Positions 34,065 to 43,122 of a stretch of DNA of 64,000 nucleotides are shown here, piece by piece. The stretch covers positions 2,728,001 to 2,792,000 of the forward strand of contig NZ_RKQF01000001.1 of NCBI RefSeq assembly GCF_003814875.1, given 5' to 3'. How positions within the stretch are numbered: position 1 is the first letter of the stretch; every line of letters begins with the position of its first letter. The position numbers were made by a program, and so were the translations under genes. This DNA is from Streptomyces sp. Ag109_O5-1. GTDB taxonomy: Bacteria > Actinomycetota > Actinomycetes > Streptomycetales > Streptomycetaceae. The notes beneath the pieces were generated by a model, which did no database searches, was not told the DNA's origin, and was given only the letters and a program-made list of their open reading frames with translations.

Positions 34065-35324
34065 TCAGGTGCGGCCCGCGCCGCGGATCGGGGTGCACAG
34101 GCCGGCGAGGGCGACGAGGGCGCAGCAGGCCCCGGCCAGGGCGGCCACATGGGCGGTGCCGTACCGCTCGGCCGCCCAGGTGAGGGCGGCCGCACCGACC
34201 GGGGCCACCGAGTACTGGAGCGTCCAGTGCGCGGAGGTGACACGGCCCAGCAGCGGCTCGGGGGTGATCTCCTGGCGCAGGGACATGGAGCAGGTGCCCG
34301 CCACGCCCACACAGGCCAGGTAGGCCGCGCTCAGGGCGGCCACGGCGGGGACCGTGCGCGCCCAGCCGAGCCCGGCGAAGGCCAGCCCGCACACCGCGGT
34401 CGCGCCGATCCAGGTCGGCCCGAACCCCAGCCGGCGGACGAGCCGGGCGACCAGCAGCGCCCCGGTGATCGTGCCGACGGCGCCGACCGCCAGCACCGTG
34501 CCCACCGTGCCGTCGTCGTGGCCGAGGTCGTGCTTGAGGTGGTAGATGAGCAGGTCGTTGATGCCGAGGCTGAGGAAGCTGAAGACGGCGAGAAGGCCGG
34601 TGAGCGAGCGCAGGACGGGGTGGCGGACGAGGTACGAGATCCCGGTGCGCAGGTCGCGCCACACGCTCGTGTCCTTGGGTGCCCGGTCGTCCCCGGCACG
34701 CTCCCGGAGCCGTACGAGAAGCAGGCAGGCGGCCGAGACGGCGTAGCTGGCCGCGTCCACGGCCACCGCGTTCGCCGGTCCGGCCCAGGCGGCCACCAGG
34801 CCCGCGCCGAGCGGTCCCAGGACACCGGCCACGGCGGCCGTGGCGTTCAGTCTGCCGTTCGCCTCGGTGATCCGGCCGGTGCCGACGAGTCCGCGGACGA
34901 CGGTGACGTACCCGACGGCGAAGAGCATGCCGACGGCCTCGCACAAGGGCAGGACGACATAGAGGAGCCAGAGCCGCGGTCCGGCGAGCCAGACCAGCGG
35001 GACCAGTCCGTACAGGACCATGCGGACCAGGTCGCAGGCGATGAGGAGCTTCCGGCGGTCGACACGGTCCACGACCACACCGGCGAAGACCGCCGCCAGC
35101 ACCATCGCGGCACCGCCGACGCCGGTGAGCAGTCCCATCCGGGCCACCGAGCCGGTCGCCTGCAGAACCAGCAGGGGCAGCGCGATCAGACTGAAGGAGT
35201 CCCCGAGGACGGACAGCGTCTGGGCGAGCCAGAAGAAACCGAAGTCCCGCTGTCTCCAGAGCGGTCGGCCGTCGGCCGTACGCTCGGGCGCCGCCGGCAC
35301 CACGCGCCGCGCCCGGTTCGTCAC
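34065..35324 (-). CDS. MFS-type drug exporter
   Basis: A 419-residue transporter with about twelve helices, of the enterobactin-exporter/DHA3-like group common in Streptomyces. It begins RQRDFGFFWLAQTLSVLGDSF and carries the motif A-like loop VVDRVDRRKLLIACDLVRM near residue 85. The second half starts RTGISYLVRHPVLRSLTGLLAV. The GTG at 35322-35324 has GGAAGGGGG about five bases upstream; a longer frame is not supported. It converges on the ABC exporter and is divergent from the TetR gene. The TetR at 35513 may regulate it; the substrate is unknown. Confidence 0.85.
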   Translation of the reverse strand: MTNRARRVVPAAPERTADGRPLWRQRDFGFFWLAQTLSVLGDSFSLIALPLLVLQATGSVARMGLLTGVGGAAMVLAAVFAGVVVDRVDRRKLLIACDLVRMVLYGLVPLVWLAGPRLWLLYVVLPLCEAVGMLFAVGYVTVVRGLVGTGRITEANGRLNATAAVAGVLGPLGAGLVAAWAGPANAVAVDAASYAVSAACLLLVRLRERAGDDRAPKDTSVWRDLRTGISYLVRHPVLRSLTGLLAVFSFLSLGINDLLIYHLKHDLGHDDGTVGTVLAVGAVGTITGALLVARLVRRLGFGPTWIGATAVCGLAFAGLGWARTVPAVAALSAAYLACVGVAGTCSMSLRQEITPEPLLGRVTSAHWTLQYSVAPVGAAALTWAAERYGTAHVAALAGACCALVALAGLCTPIRGAGRT

Positions 35325-35466
35325 GGCACCCCCTTCCGTCCCGGCAACCCTATGCTCCGCGCGATGACGACCGGTACGGGACGAACCCCCGCAAGGAGAA
35401 GCCGTGTCGACGGTCGCGGGCATCCCTCGCCCTGGCGGGCAGCGAACAATCGCCTGGCCATCCAAA

Positions 35467-35498
35467 CCTAGGGACTCTAGGATTCAACCTAGGAATCC
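35467..35498. promoter_or_regulatory. Overlapping palindromes upstream of the TetR/hydrolase pair
   Basis: Two inverted repeats share bases: CCTAG/CTAGG around 35467-35481, and GGATTC/GAATCC at 35480-35498 with seven bases between. The unit AACCTAGG also repeats directly (from 35465 and from 35486). The TetR ATG begins 14 bases downstream, so autoregulation is likely, possibly with control of the divergent MFS exporter. Confidence 0.55.
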
Positions 35499-35512
35499 AA
35501 GGGAGGTGTCAT

Positions 35513-36103
35513 ATGGCCCGTGCCGGAATCACCGCCGACCGGCTGGTCGCTGCGGCGGCCGAGATGGCCGACGAGGTCGGCTTCGAGCAGGTCTCGCTGT
35601 CCGCGCTGGCCCGCCGGTTCGGGGTGAAGGACGCGAGTCTCTACTCGCACGTCCGCAGCCTCCAGGACCTGCGTCACCGGCTCGCGCTGCTCGCCGGCGG
35701 CGAGCTGATCGACGGCATCGCGACGGCGGTGGCCGGGCTCTCCGGGAAGGACGCGCTGGCCGCCTACGCCGGCGCGTACCGCGCGTACGCCCTCGCCCAC
35801 CCGGGTCGTTACGCGGCCACCCAGATCCGGATCGACCCGACGCTCGTCGACCCCGACGCCCCCGAAATGCGCCGCACGGTGGAGATCACCTACGGCATGC
35901 TGCGCGGCTACGGCCTGGCCGAGCCCGATCTCACCGACGCCGTACGCCTGTTGCGCGCCGCCTTCCACGGCTACTGCGCCCTGGAGGCCGGCGGCGGCTT
36001 CAACGCACCGCGGGACGTCCGCGCCTCCTGGGACCGGGCGATCGACGCCCTGCACATCGCACTCGAACACTGGCCCCGAGAGGAGCACGACCACCGTGTC
36101 TGA
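35513..36103 (+). CDS. TetR-family regulator with WHG-like C-terminal domain
   Basis: A 196-residue TetR protein: GITADRLVAAAAEMADEVGFEQ, then VSLSALARRFGVKDASLYSHV form the DNA-binding part. The C-terminus (AAYAGAYRAYALAHPGRYAA, then RLLRAAFHGYCALEAGGGF) resembles the WHG/TetR_C_13-like group often found beside hydrolases and exporters. GGGAGG lies before the ATG. It overlaps the following alpha/beta hydrolase by eight bases, so the two are cotranslated. Confidence 0.87.
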   Translation: MARAGITADRLVAAAAEMADEVGFEQVSLSALARRFGVKDASLYSHVRSLQDLRHRLALLAGGELIDGIATAVAGLSGKDALAAYAGAYRAYALAHPGRYAATQIRIDPTLVDPDAPEMRRTVEITYGMLRGYGLAEPDLTDAVRLLRAAFHGYCALEAGGGFNAPRDVRASWDRAIDALHIALEHWPREEHDHRV

Positions 36104-36776
36104 CCTGTACTACGACGTCACCGGCAGCGGCCCCGTCCTGTTGACCATCCCGGGCGGCGCCGGCCACCCCATGGGCCTGGGGCCGCTCACGGAGCACCTC
36201 GCACCGCACTTCACTGTCGTGACCTACGACCCCCTCGGCCTCGCCCACGGCAGGCTGGGCGACACGTTCGCCGACCAGCGCGTCGCGGACTGGAGCGGGG
36301 GCGCGCACCAGGTGCTGGAGGAGGTACTGGCGGAGGGCGACTCGGCGTACGTCTTCGGCACCAGCGCCGGCGGTATCGCCGCCCTCGACCTGCTGGCCCG
36401 CAGTCCCGGCCGACTGCGGCACGTCATCGCCCATGAGCCGCCGTGCGTCACCCTGCTGCCGGACGGCGACCGTCTGCGGGCCGAACTGATCGGGCAACTC
36501 GACGGCGGACGGCCGGACTCCGGGGCGGTGACGCCGTTCTCCGTCTTCCTCGCCCATGTCCTCCGCCCGTTCACCACCTACCGGCCGCAGGACGGCCTGC
36601 CCCGCCTCACCGTGGCCGCGGGCACCGACTCCCGCGGTCAACTCCTGCACAGGACAGCGGAGTCCGTCGCCCAGCACACCGGCGGCACCTTCACCGAGTT
36701 CCCGGGCGGCCACCTGGGCACCCTCGAACACCCCGGCTCGTTCGCGGAGCGGATCGCGCAGATCTTCGCGGAGTGA
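36096..36776 (+). CDS. Alpha/beta hydrolase
   Basis: A 226-residue soluble hydrolase. It has the oxyanion segment LLTIPGGAGHPMGLGPL, the nucleophile elbow AYVFGTSAGGIAALDLLA (G-T-S-A-G, Ser near residue 92), and a C-terminal His in PGGHLGTLEHP. This is the short form of the fold, with a small cap. Its GTG start overlaps the TetR gene by eight bases, and both are under the palindromes at 35467. It may destroy the ligand that the TetR protein senses; the substrate is unknown. Confidence 0.82.
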   Translation: MSDLYYDVTGSGPVLLTIPGGAGHPMGLGPLTEHLAPHFTVVTYDPLGLAHGRLGDTFADQRVADWSGGAHQVLEEVLAEGDSAYVFGTSAGGIAALDLLARSPGRLRHVIAHEPPCVTLLPDGDRLRAELIGQLDGGRPDSGAVTPFSVFLAHVLRPFTTYRPQDGLPRLTVAAGTDSRGQLLHRTAESVAQHTGGTFTEFPGGHLGTLEHPGSFAERIAQIFAE

Positions 36777-36828
36777 GAACCCGGGTCCGGCAGGGCAACC
36801 TTCCGGACGCCGGCGGCAACCACAGGGC

Positions 36829-38214
36829 ATGACAACCGCGCGACGCACCACACGTCACCGCCGGGCCCACGCCTTCCGCAAGCCGGCGATCGGCGCCCTC
36901 GCGGCCGGCGGACTGCTGGCCGGCGCCTGGTACGCCGGCACCTCCGGCGCGGCCACGACCCCGAATCTCAAGGTCACGTCCACAGCGGTGGCCCTCAGCG
37001 CCAAGTACCCCTATCTCTCTGCCGGTTACAACAACACCCGGGAGTGGAACCGCACCGCCACCGCGGTCGCCCCCAACGGCACCATCCGGGTCGCCTGGCC
37101 CGCCGCCGACGGCATCCATGTCACCCTGCTCACGACGGCCGGCAAGCGGTCCGGAGCCGACACGGTCGTCAAGGGCGCCAAGGAGGTCGGCGGACTCGTC
37201 GCCCACAGCGACGGCTTCGCCCTCCTCACCCGGGTCGCCGACACCAACAAGTGGAAGGACACGGCCGCCGCCATCGTCCGCTACACGGGCGGGAAGAAGA
37301 CCTGGTCCACCAAGCTCACCGGTACCGCCTCCCACGACACCTCCCCGACCCTCGACGGGCAGCTCACCTGGAACGGCAGCAAGTACGGCGCCTACTTCGT
37401 GGTGCACGGCGCGGGCGGCTTCGCCGACGGGCACTACGGCGACAAGCTGTCGTACGTCAGCGCCAAGGGCACGAAGCTGAGCGGCGGCTGGAGCTGGGGC
37501 TGCAGCCACAACGAGGGCATAGCCCTGCACGCCGAGACCTCCGGCGCCTTCACGTCCCTCTGCTTCGACGACTGGCGCTCGGGCCTGTTCGTCTCCACCG
37601 GCATCGGCGCCCCGGACGTGGCCCCGGTCGTCCAGCGGGAGCAGTGCTGGGCAGGGTACTGCGGTGGTACCTTCCCCAGCCGCACCGGCGACCTGGTGAA
37701 GTCGTCCACCGGCAGGTACGCGACCGCGTTCGCCTCCCGGGGCGCCGCCTCTGCCAAGAAGAACTCCGCCGACAGCAGCGGCCGCGGCTGGTCGGTCACC
37801 CCGAAGACCGCCACCCACCAGGTCGCGATCGCCTTCCTGAAGAACCGCAACTCCGGCCCCGGCAAGGCGATCTACCTGACCAGCGCCAGGACGGTCGAGA
37901 ACGTCAACGTGCACGTCGCGCCGTACGGCAAGGACAAGCTCCTGGTCTCCTGGGAGTCGTTGAAGAACGCCAAGTGCTCGGCGGGCACCTGCACGGGCAC
38001 CTTCACGGGAACGCATCTGCGACTCGTCGACTGGACCGGCAAGTTCGTGGGCGCGGACAACGTGGTGAGCGCGCGGATCACCGGCGACATCGCGGTCCTC
38101 AAGGACGGCTCCCTCACCTGGGCCTATGCGCCCGTCACCCCGGCCTACGGCACCCCGCTCACCGGATCGTCACCGACCACGACGACCCTGCGGATCGCCC
38201 GCCTCACGCCGTGA
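36829..38214 (+). CDS. Secreted protein of unknown function, probably beta-rich
   Basis: A 461-residue exported protein. The N-terminus is basic (RRTTRHRRAHAFRKP) followed by GALAAGGLLAGAWYAG and TSGAA as probable cleavage region. The mature part repeats short strands with Trp and Asp-Gly turns, such as IRVAWPAADGIHVTLL, TLDGQLTWNGSKYGAYFVVHG and FTSLCFDDWRSGLFVST, a pattern expected of a beta-propeller. Cysteines come in likely disulphide pairs (CWAGYC, CSAGTC). No catalytic motif is visible. Its 35-base leader resembles that of the pectin methylesterase at 43123, so it may belong to the pectin regulon. Confidence 0.7.
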   Translation: MTTARRTTRHRRAHAFRKPAIGALAAGGLLAGAWYAGTSGAATTPNLKVTSTAVALSAKYPYLSAGYNNTREWNRTATAVAPNGTIRVAWPAADGIHVTLLTTAGKRSGADTVVKGAKEVGGLVAHSDGFALLTRVADTNKWKDTAAAIVRYTGGKKTWSTKLTGTASHDTSPTLDGQLTWNGSKYGAYFVVHGAGGFADGHYGDKLSYVSAKGTKLSGGWSWGCSHNEGIALHAETSGAFTSLCFDDWRSGLFVSTGIGAPDVAPVVQREQCWAGYCGGTFPSRTGDLVKSSTGRYATAFASRGAASAKKNSADSSGRGWSVTPKTATHQVAIAFLKNRNSGPGKAIYLTSARTVENVNVHVAPYGKDKLLVSWESLKNAKCSAGTCTGTFTGTHLRLVDWTGKFVGADNVVSARITGDIAVLKDGSLTWAYAPVTPAYGTPLTGSSPTTTTLRIARLTP

Positions 38215-38362
38215 CGTGAGCCGCCGTCCCGAGTGCCTCCGCCGTCCGGCGCATGACCTTCACGGGCTGCGCCGGATCGGCGGCCGGCCACTCGACGGTC
38301 CCAAGGCGCCGCGACCTAGCTGTTCCACCAGGCCGGAGGTCGACCTCGGGGCCCGAGGCGGC

Positions 38363-40060
38363 TCAGTCCCGCGCGATGTCCTCCACATCCACCCCGGACC
38401 CCTGCCACCGCACCCGCAGGCCGGGACCCTCGCTCCACAGCACCGTCAACTCCCGCTCTCCGTCAACACGTACAGCCACCAGCTCCCCCAACGGCTCGAC
38501 ATCCGCCGCCCCGGTGAGCCGGCTCAGCGCGACGAACAGGGTGTCGCCCTCCCCCGTGACCCCGGTCAGCCCGTCGTCGAGGCCCACGGCGGGCAGCAGT
38601 TCGGCCCGGAGGCCCTCACCTGCCGCCCACCCGGTCACCCGCACCGACGTCCCGGGTTCCGCCCCCGACACGAGGAAGGCACGCACCTCCACGGCCCCGC
38701 GCACCAGCACGGCACTCGTCACCCGGGCTCCCGAAGCGGCCGAGTGCCGCGAGGCCGCCCAGCCCTCCCCGACGCCCAGCGGCTCGATCTCCGTCCGGCT
38801 CGGATCGCCGCCGAGGATCACACTGTTGTCGTACGACGCCGAGGGCTCCGTCACGGTCGAGTAGCCGAGCCGGGTGTAGTACGGGTCGTAGCGGACGTCC
38901 TCGCTGCCGTGGTTGTGGAGGCGGACCACACCGTCCGAACGCGTGGACTGGAGCAGCCAGTTGGCGGGGGTGATGGGCGTGACCGCGTCCGTGCGTTCCG
39001 CGGGCCCCGGCTCCTCCGTCGCCGTCCACACCTCGTGCTCCGGCGGCAGCAGCAGGCCGAGGAAGCCCTTGCTCGCCCAGTAGGGGGAGGCGGGGCCCGA
39101 ATAGCCCTGCAGGACGGCCGCGTCGGGGCCGTGCCAGCCGAGGGTCAGCAGACCCCGTCCGTCGACCGCGCCCCGGTCCAGGAAGTACTTCAGAGCGCCG
39201 GAGGCCAGTCGCCGGGTCTCCCCGGGGGCGAGGGGCGTACGGCCGGTGAGCGCGCCCAGCCACAGCGGGGCCGTGGTCGCGAAGCGGTAGGTCAGGGAGC
39301 GGCCCTGGTGCATGGGGGCGCCGTCGCCGCCGAACAGGCGGGCGTAGTCGGCGAGATGGCGTTCCAGGCGGCCGCCGTACAGGTCGAGCAGGTCCGTGTC
39401 GTCGGCGAGCCAGGCGTGCAGCACGGGGTAGAGGTGCATCGCCCAGCCGTTGTAGTAGTCGAACTTGCGGCCGTCGCCGTCGGTGTACCAGCCGTCGCCG
39501 ACGTACCACTCTTCGATGCGGGCCAGGCCGTGGTCGACCGCCTTGCGCGCGGCCTCCGGCTCGTGGCCGATCCCGGCCAGGAAGCCGCCGACCATCACCG
39601 GGAACAACTCCCAGTTGCAGGGCCAGGGTTCGGCGGTGAGTGCGTCGGCGAGCCAGGCCGCCGCACGCTGTCGTACGGCGTCGTCCAGCCGGTCCCAGAG
39701 CAGCGGGCGGGTCAGCCGGAGGGCGAGGGCGATCGAGGCGGCCTCGACCAGCGGCTGGCTGCGGTCCTCGATGCGCGGCCAGACTCCCGACACGCCGGCC
39801 GCGAGACCGTCCGCGTACCGCTGCAGGGCGGTCTCGTCGCGGCGGAAGGCGGCGAGGAGCAGGGTGCGGGCGTAGCCCTCCAGGCCGTCGGAGAGGCGGC
39901 CGGACCAACTGCCGTGGTCGCCGGGGAAGTGGTAGAGGGCGCGGTCCGCGGTGGCGTACGGCTCCACGGCGGCCAGCAGCGCGTCGGCCGCCGCCTCCCA
40001 GTGGGCGCGGGTGTAGCCGGTGCGCGGGCTGGGACCGCGGTCCTCGGGAGGCAGCTGCAT
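38363..40060 (-). CDS. DUF2264 protein, GH154-like
   Basis: A 565-residue protein with no signal peptide. It begins with the DUF2264 (alpha/alpha)6-barrel pattern (AHWEAAADALLAAVEPYAT, HFPGDHGSWSGRLSDGLEGYAR, PCNWELFPVMVGGFLAG, and DGDGRKFDYYNGWAMHLYP) and ends in a beta-sandwich part (TEEPGPAERTDAVTPITPAN onward). This family has been linked with GH154 glucuronidase-like activity. The ATG at 40060 has GGAAAG upstream. The position among rhamnogalacturonan enzymes suits a role in removing uronic acids from oligosaccharides inside the cell. The activity is inferred. Confidence 0.8.
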   Translation of the reverse strand: MQLPPEDRGPSPRTGYTRAHWEAAADALLAAVEPYATADRALYHFPGDHGSWSGRLSDGLEGYARTLLLAAFRRDETALQRYADGLAAGVSGVWPRIEDRSQPLVEAASIALALRLTRPLLWDRLDDAVRQRAAAWLADALTAEPWPCNWELFPVMVGGFLAGIGHEPEAARKAVDHGLARIEEWYVGDGWYTDGDGRKFDYYNGWAMHLYPVLHAWLADDTDLLDLYGGRLERHLADYARLFGGDGAPMHQGRSLTYRFATTAPLWLGALTGRTPLAPGETRRLASGALKYFLDRGAVDGRGLLTLGWHGPDAAVLQGYSGPASPYWASKGFLGLLLPPEHEVWTATEEPGPAERTDAVTPITPANWLLQSTRSDGVVRLHNHGSEDVRYDPYYTRLGYSTVTEPSASYDNSVILGGDPSRTEIEPLGVGEGWAASRHSAASGARVTSAVLVRGAVEVRAFLVSGAEPGTSVRVTGWAAGEGLRAELLPAVGLDDGLTGVTGEGDTLFVALSRLTGAADVEPLGELVAVRVDGERELTVLWSEGPGLRVRWQGSGVDVEDIARD

Positions 40061-40135
40061 CGGGGCTCTTTCCGCTCGTGCCGTTCGACGTTCGAACCTG
40101 GGGCGCCCCGGTTCCGGTCGGGGCGCCCCAGGGGC

Positions 40136-41203
40136 TCATCCCACCCGCACGGTGCCCCGGGGCACCAGGTGCTGGGCGAGAAGCGCGTCACGCACCAGGC
40201 CCGCGTAGACGGTGGCACCGTATGCGGAGGTGTGCGTGTTGTCCTTCTTCTCGTTGTACAGGTACAGCGCCTTGGAGCCCTCCACGCCGAGGGACTCCAC
40301 CAGCGCCTTGGTCTTCGCCGTCAGGTCGATCAGCGGAACGTCCTCGGCGGCGGCGACCGAGCGGATCACCTCAGGATGGTTGACGCCGAGCCCGTTGACC
40401 AGAAGCGCGATGTCATTGTTCAGTGTGCCGTCGGCGTTGAACCAGCGGCGCACGATCGGCGTGACGAGAACCGGCCGCCCGCCCTTCTCCCGTACGCCCG
40501 CGACGAGGGTCTCCAGATTCGTCCGGTACGTGACCTCGTCCGTGGTCTTGTCGTTGTGCGCCAGCTGGATCAGGACCAGGTCACCCGGGCGGATCAACGG
40601 CTGGACGGTACTCCAGAGTTGGGGCTTCTGGAGGTAGGTCACCGTGCTTTCGCCCGAGGCGGCGTAGTTGGCGACGGCGACGCCCTTGCGGAGGAACTGC
40701 GGGAGTTGCTGCCCCCAGCCGGTGTAGGGGGCGGCGGGCTGGTCGCAGACGGTGGAGTCGCCGACGAGGAAGAGCTGCCGGGTGTGCCGCGCGGCCGGGG
40801 TGACCCGGATGTCGGCGAGTGCGGGTGCGGAGCCGCCGATCGCCAGGTCGAGGCCGGGAGTTCCGTCCGGTCCGGTCGGCTCGCCCTCGGGCGTGCGGAC
40901 ATTGACGGTGAAGGCGCGGGTGACGCGCTGCCCGGCGTCGGCGGCCGTCTCCGGCAGCAGCGAGCGACGGGTCTCGCCGCTGATGCTCGTGCTGGACGGG
41001 GCGTCGCCGCCGAGCCGGACCGTCACGTCGTAGTTCCCTGCCGGGACGTCGAAGTGGCAGGCGGTCGCGCTGCAGTTCTCGATGCCGAGCATGCTGGGCG
41101 GCGGCTTCCGGTCGTGGGCCTGGGCGGCGGGAGCGGTCGTCAGGCAGGCGCCGAGGACGACCGCCGCAAGGGCGGCGACACGAACACCGTTGAAACGTCT
41201 CAC
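40136..41203 (-). CDS. Secreted rhamnogalacturonan acetylesterase-like SGNH hydrolase (CE12)
   Basis: A 355-residue exported esterase expected to remove acetyl groups from pectin backbones. The signal peptide is VRRFNGVRVAALAAVVLGA followed by APAAQA. A beta-sandwich domain (SMLGIENCSATACHFDVPAG) comes first. The SGNH catalytic part has block I QLFLVGDSTVCDQPAAPYTGW, block III QLAHNDKT and the C-terminal DNTHTSAYGATVYA with catalytic Asp and His. This is the CE12/RhgT pattern. The GTG at 41201-41203 has GGAGGA seven to eight bases upstream. It is divergent from the PL4 lyase, its functional partner. Confidence 0.87.
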   Translation of the reverse strand: MRRFNGVRVAALAAVVLGACLTTAPAAQAHDRKPPPSMLGIENCSATACHFDVPAGNYDVTVRLGGDAPSSTSISGETRRSLLPETAADAGQRVTRAFTVNVRTPEGEPTGPDGTPGLDLAIGGSAPALADIRVTPAARHTRQLFLVGDSTVCDQPAAPYTGWGQQLPQFLRKGVAVANYAASGESTVTYLQKPQLWSTVQPLIRPGDLVLIQLAHNDKTTDEVTYRTNLETLVAGVREKGGRPVLVTPIVRRWFNADGTLNNDIALLVNGLGVNHPEVIRSVAAAEDVPLIDLTAKTKALVESLGVEGSKALYLYNEKKDNTHTSAYGATVYAGLVRDALLAQHLVPRGTVRVG

Positions 41204-41267
41204 TCGGGACTCCTCCGTCACGGGACAGTCACACCGACAGGGCCTGGCGGGGACCGTACCGCCACTC

Positions 41268-41279
41268 ACAAGCGCTTTC
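41268..41279. promoter_or_regulatory. GAAAGCSCTTTC-type site 1
   Basis: ACAAGCGCTTTC, containing the palindrome AAGCGCTT, lies between the divergent acetylesterase and PL4 lyase genes. It fits the second operator family of this region at most positions. Confidence 0.4.
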
Positions 41280-41321
41280 TAGACCTTGGACCGTTTTCAC
41301 AAGATTGCCAACCCCATGAAG

Positions 41322-41337
41322 GCGAAAGCCCTTTCGC
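41322..41337. promoter_or_regulatory. GAAAGCSCTTTC-type site 2
   Basis: A perfect inverted repeat GCGAAAG and CTTTCGC with CC between. It lies 66 bases before the PL4 lyase ATG and is probably an operator for this gene. Confidence 0.55.
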
Positions 41338-41402
41338 GAAATCGATTCAACTGTCACTCTCACAGACACCCGCACCCCCGCCCCACCGAAGGAGGCACCC
41401 CC

Positions 41403-43082
41403 ATGTCCGGATCCAACGGGAGATCGCTCGGACGCCGTACCTTCGTCCTCGGCAGCGCGGCCGCCGCCGGTACCGCGGCCCTGGCCGGACCGCTGGCGAC
41501 GAGCGCCTCGGCCGCGAGCTTCGGCTGGTCGGACGACGGCTCCAACTACGTCGTCGACACCGGAGCCAGCCTCGTCTTCAAGGTCAGCAAGACCAACGGC
41601 GACCTGACCTCGCTGGCCTACAAAGGCACCGAGTACCAGGGCTACGGCGGCAAGAACTCGCATGTGGAGTCGGGCCTCGGCACCTCCACCGTGACCATCG
41701 CCCAGTCCGGCTCCACGATCCTGATCTCGGTGACGTACGGCACGCTGAAGCACTACTACGCGGCCCGCAGCGGCGAGAACAACGTGTACCTGTGGACCAA
41801 CAAGGCCGACGACTCGGTCACCGCGACCCGCTACATCGTGCGCGTCAAGGCCGGCCTGTTCCTCAACGACGAGCCGGACTCCTACACCTACGCGCCCACC
41901 GTCATCGAGTCCGCGGACATCTTCGAGAAGTCGGACGGCCAGACCCGCGCCAAGCACTACTCGAAGCTGCGGGTGATGGACTACAACTACATCGGCTGGA
42001 CGACCGGCAGCGTCGGCCTGTGGATCGTGCGCAGCAACCACGAGAAGGCGTCCGGCGGCCCGTTCTACCGTTCGCTGCTGCGCCACCAGAGCGCCGACGG
42101 CGGCGGGCTGTACGAGATCCTGTACTACGGCGAGAACCAGACCGAGCCGGAGCGCTTCGGCCTCCAGGGCCCGTATGTCATCGCGCTCACGGACGGCGGC
42201 GCGCCCTCCTCCTCGCTGTACGCGGGCACCCTCACCACCTCTTGGGCGGACTCGCTCGGCATCTCCGGGTACGTCTCCGCGAGTGGCCGCGGCCGGGTCG
42301 CGGGCGTCGGCATCTCGGGGCGGGACACGGCCTACGCGTACACGGTGGGGCTCGCCAACTCGGTCGCGCAGTACTGGGGTTCGGCACGCTCGTCGGACGG
42401 CTACTTCTCGATCGCGGGGGTGCTGCCGGGGACGTACACCCTCACCGTCTTCAAGGGCGAACTGGCCGTCTACACCGGCTCGGTGACCGTGACTGCGGGT
42501 GCCACGACCACCCTCAACACGATCGCGATCGCGTCCTCCAACGATCCCAGCAACGCCTCCGCGATCTGGCGGATCAACAACTGGGACGGCACGCCCAGCG
42601 GGTTCAAGAACGCCGACCTGATGACGTACGCGCATCCGTCGGACGTCCGGGCCGCGTCCTGGACCGGGAACGTGGTCATCGGCAGCGGTACCGAGACCTC
42701 GTCCTTCCCCTGCTACCTGTGGAAGGACGTCAACAGCGGGATCATCGTCTACTTCAAGCTGACCGCCGCCCAGGCCGCCGCCGCGCACACCCTCAGGATC
42801 GGTGTGACGACGGCCTACGCGAACGGCCGGCCGCAGGTCGTCGTCAACGACACCTGGACCTCCGCCGTCCCCGCCGCGCCCACCCAGCCGAGCACCCGCT
42901 CGCTGACCGTGGGCTCCTACCGGGGCAACAACAACACGTTCACCTACAGCGTCCCGGCGTCCGCCTGGCTGACGGACACCAGCTCCTACAACACGCTGAA
43001 GATCTCCGTGGCCAGCGGCTCCGGTACGACGTCCTTCCTCAGCGCCGGCACCTCGATCGACGCGATCGACCTGCTCGCCTGA
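41403..43082 (+). CDS. Secreted PL4 rhamnogalacturonan endolyase
   Basis: A 559-residue enzyme that cleaves the backbone of rhamnogalacturonan-I by beta-elimination. A twin-arginine signal LGRRTFVLGSAAAAGTAALAG is followed by a Ser/Ala cleavage region. The catalytic N-terminal domain begins DTGASLVFKVSKTNGDLTSL and contains KLRVMDYNYIGWTTGSVGLW, both typical of PL4. A small FnIII-like domain (VGISGRDTAYAYTVGLAN, then GYFSIAGVLPGTYTLTVFKG) and a C-terminal CBM-like domain (AIWRINNWDGTPSGFKNADL) complete the usual three-domain length. GGAGG lies before the ATG at 41403. Palindromes upstream suggest substrate-controlled expression. Confidence 0.92.
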   Translation: MSGSNGRSLGRRTFVLGSAAAAGTAALAGPLATSASAASFGWSDDGSNYVVDTGASLVFKVSKTNGDLTSLAYKGTEYQGYGGKNSHVESGLGTSTVTIAQSGSTILISVTYGTLKHYYAARSGENNVYLWTNKADDSVTATRYIVRVKAGLFLNDEPDSYTYAPTVIESADIFEKSDGQTRAKHYSKLRVMDYNYIGWTTGSVGLWIVRSNHEKASGGPFYRSLLRHQSADGGGLYEILYYGENQTEPERFGLQGPYVIALTDGGAPSSSLYAGTLTTSWADSLGISGYVSASGRGRVAGVGISGRDTAYAYTVGLANSVAQYWGSARSSDGYFSIAGVLPGTYTLTVFKGELAVYTGSVTVTAGATTTLNTIAIASSNDPSNASAIWRINNWDGTPSGFKNADLMTYAHPSDVRAASWTGNVVIGSGTETSSFPCYLWKDVNSGIIVYFKLTAAQAAAAHTLRIGVTTAYANGRPQVVVNDTWTSAVPAAPTQPSTRSLTVGSYRGNNNTFTYSVPASAWLTDTSSYNTLKISVASGSGTTSFLSAGTSIDAIDLLA

Positions 43083-43122
43083 ACCACGGCAACCCTCCGG
43101 GGCCTGGCGGCGACTTGAGGGC

